From Desulfobulbaceae bacterium (GTDB lineage: Bacteria > Desulfobacterota > Desulfobulbia > Desulfobulbales > Desulfobulbaceae): 60,207 nt of DNA. The notes beneath the pieces were generated by a model that was not told the origin of the DNA, searched no databases, and worked only from the letters and a program-made list of their open reading frames with translations. The translations under genes and the position numbers were made by a program. How positions within the stretch are numbered: the first letter of the stretch is position 1; each line of letters begins with the position of its first letter. Below are positions 60,201 through 60,207 of the stretch, piece after piece. The DNA is taken from the NCBI GenBank assembly GCA_023544645.1, contig JAMJFO010000016.1, positions 1 through 60,207 of the forward strand. Reading direction: 5' to 3'.

Positions 60201-60207
60201 ACTCAGG

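Noticed and set aside
1-60207. tRNA, rRNA, CRISPR arrays, integrases or intact transposases
   Set aside because: I looked for cloverleaf-like palindromes, regularly spaced direct repeats and recombinase motifs and saw none that hold up.

Overview
The window looks like chromosome from a strictly anaerobic, Gram-negative Desulfobacterota bacterium, most likely near Desulfobulbales. The evidence is a MetV plus MvhD-type iron-sulfur subunit pair of the Wood-Ljungdahl/Hdr kind at the left edge, a 2[4Fe-4S] ferredoxin, an outer-membrane beta-barrel, TatC, a DUF1538/PII-like module, and a probable selenocysteine-containing small protein. Base composition looks moderately GC-rich by eye. I found no rRNA, tRNA, CRISPR array, phage or intact transposase. 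Taxonomy is inferred from gene content only.

Layout. 1-2.9 kb: end of an Hdr/methylene-THF reductase operon (mvhD-like, metV), then hpt, elbB and a ferredoxin with its own promoter region and terminator. 2.9-7.8 kb, minus strand: MocA-type oxidoreductase, divergent polysaccharide deacetylase, polyprenyl diphosphate synthase and DinG helicase. 8-13.3 kb: response-regulator/histidine-kinase fusion, DHA2-type MFS exporter and a strongly expressed-looking outer-membrane barrel. 13.6-20.3 kb: a tight glycan operon (acyltransferase, four glycosyltransferases, a histidine phosphatase, a polysaccharide deacetylase), followed by convergent ispH.

21.5-36.8 kb is the most unusual region: ten same-strand genes that look like one envelope transport/export system. 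They are a minimal FtsX permease, its LolD/MacB-like ATPase, a 1603-residue fusion of a degenerate M28 peptidase domain to an FtsX permease, two adjacent OPT-like polytopic proteins, an ABC exporter whose nucleotide-binding domain carries about 270 extra residues with repeated helical segments, a cyclic-nucleotide-binding protein, a secreted protein, an orphan protein, and a PqqD-like (RRE-type) protein. I know of no described system with this composition. A nested inverted repeat closes the region.

36.9-51 kb is mostly housekeeping: divergent uracil-DNA glycosylase, FmdB, FtsB, DUF523, TatC, SerS, BipA, NUDIX, HAD, PanE, an OB-fold lipoprotein, SGNH hydrolase, GlgX, a DUF1566 protein behind a promoter whose spacer is a perfect 7-1-7 Fur box, and a D-Ala-D-Ala carboxypeptidase. 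Just after bipA, an ORF with an ideal ribosome binding site has an in-frame UGA placed as C-I-P-U (CxxU), followed by a SECIS-like hairpin and a second membrane segment; it is the best single-gene candidate for a new family.

51.4-60.2 kb: an AMP-forming acyl-CoA synthetase, a large hybrid sensor kinase, the DUF1538-DUF1538-PII-like-CBS operon (a membrane transporter-like pair with two putative nucleotide-sensing partners), and a membrane-anchored SGNH-like protein.
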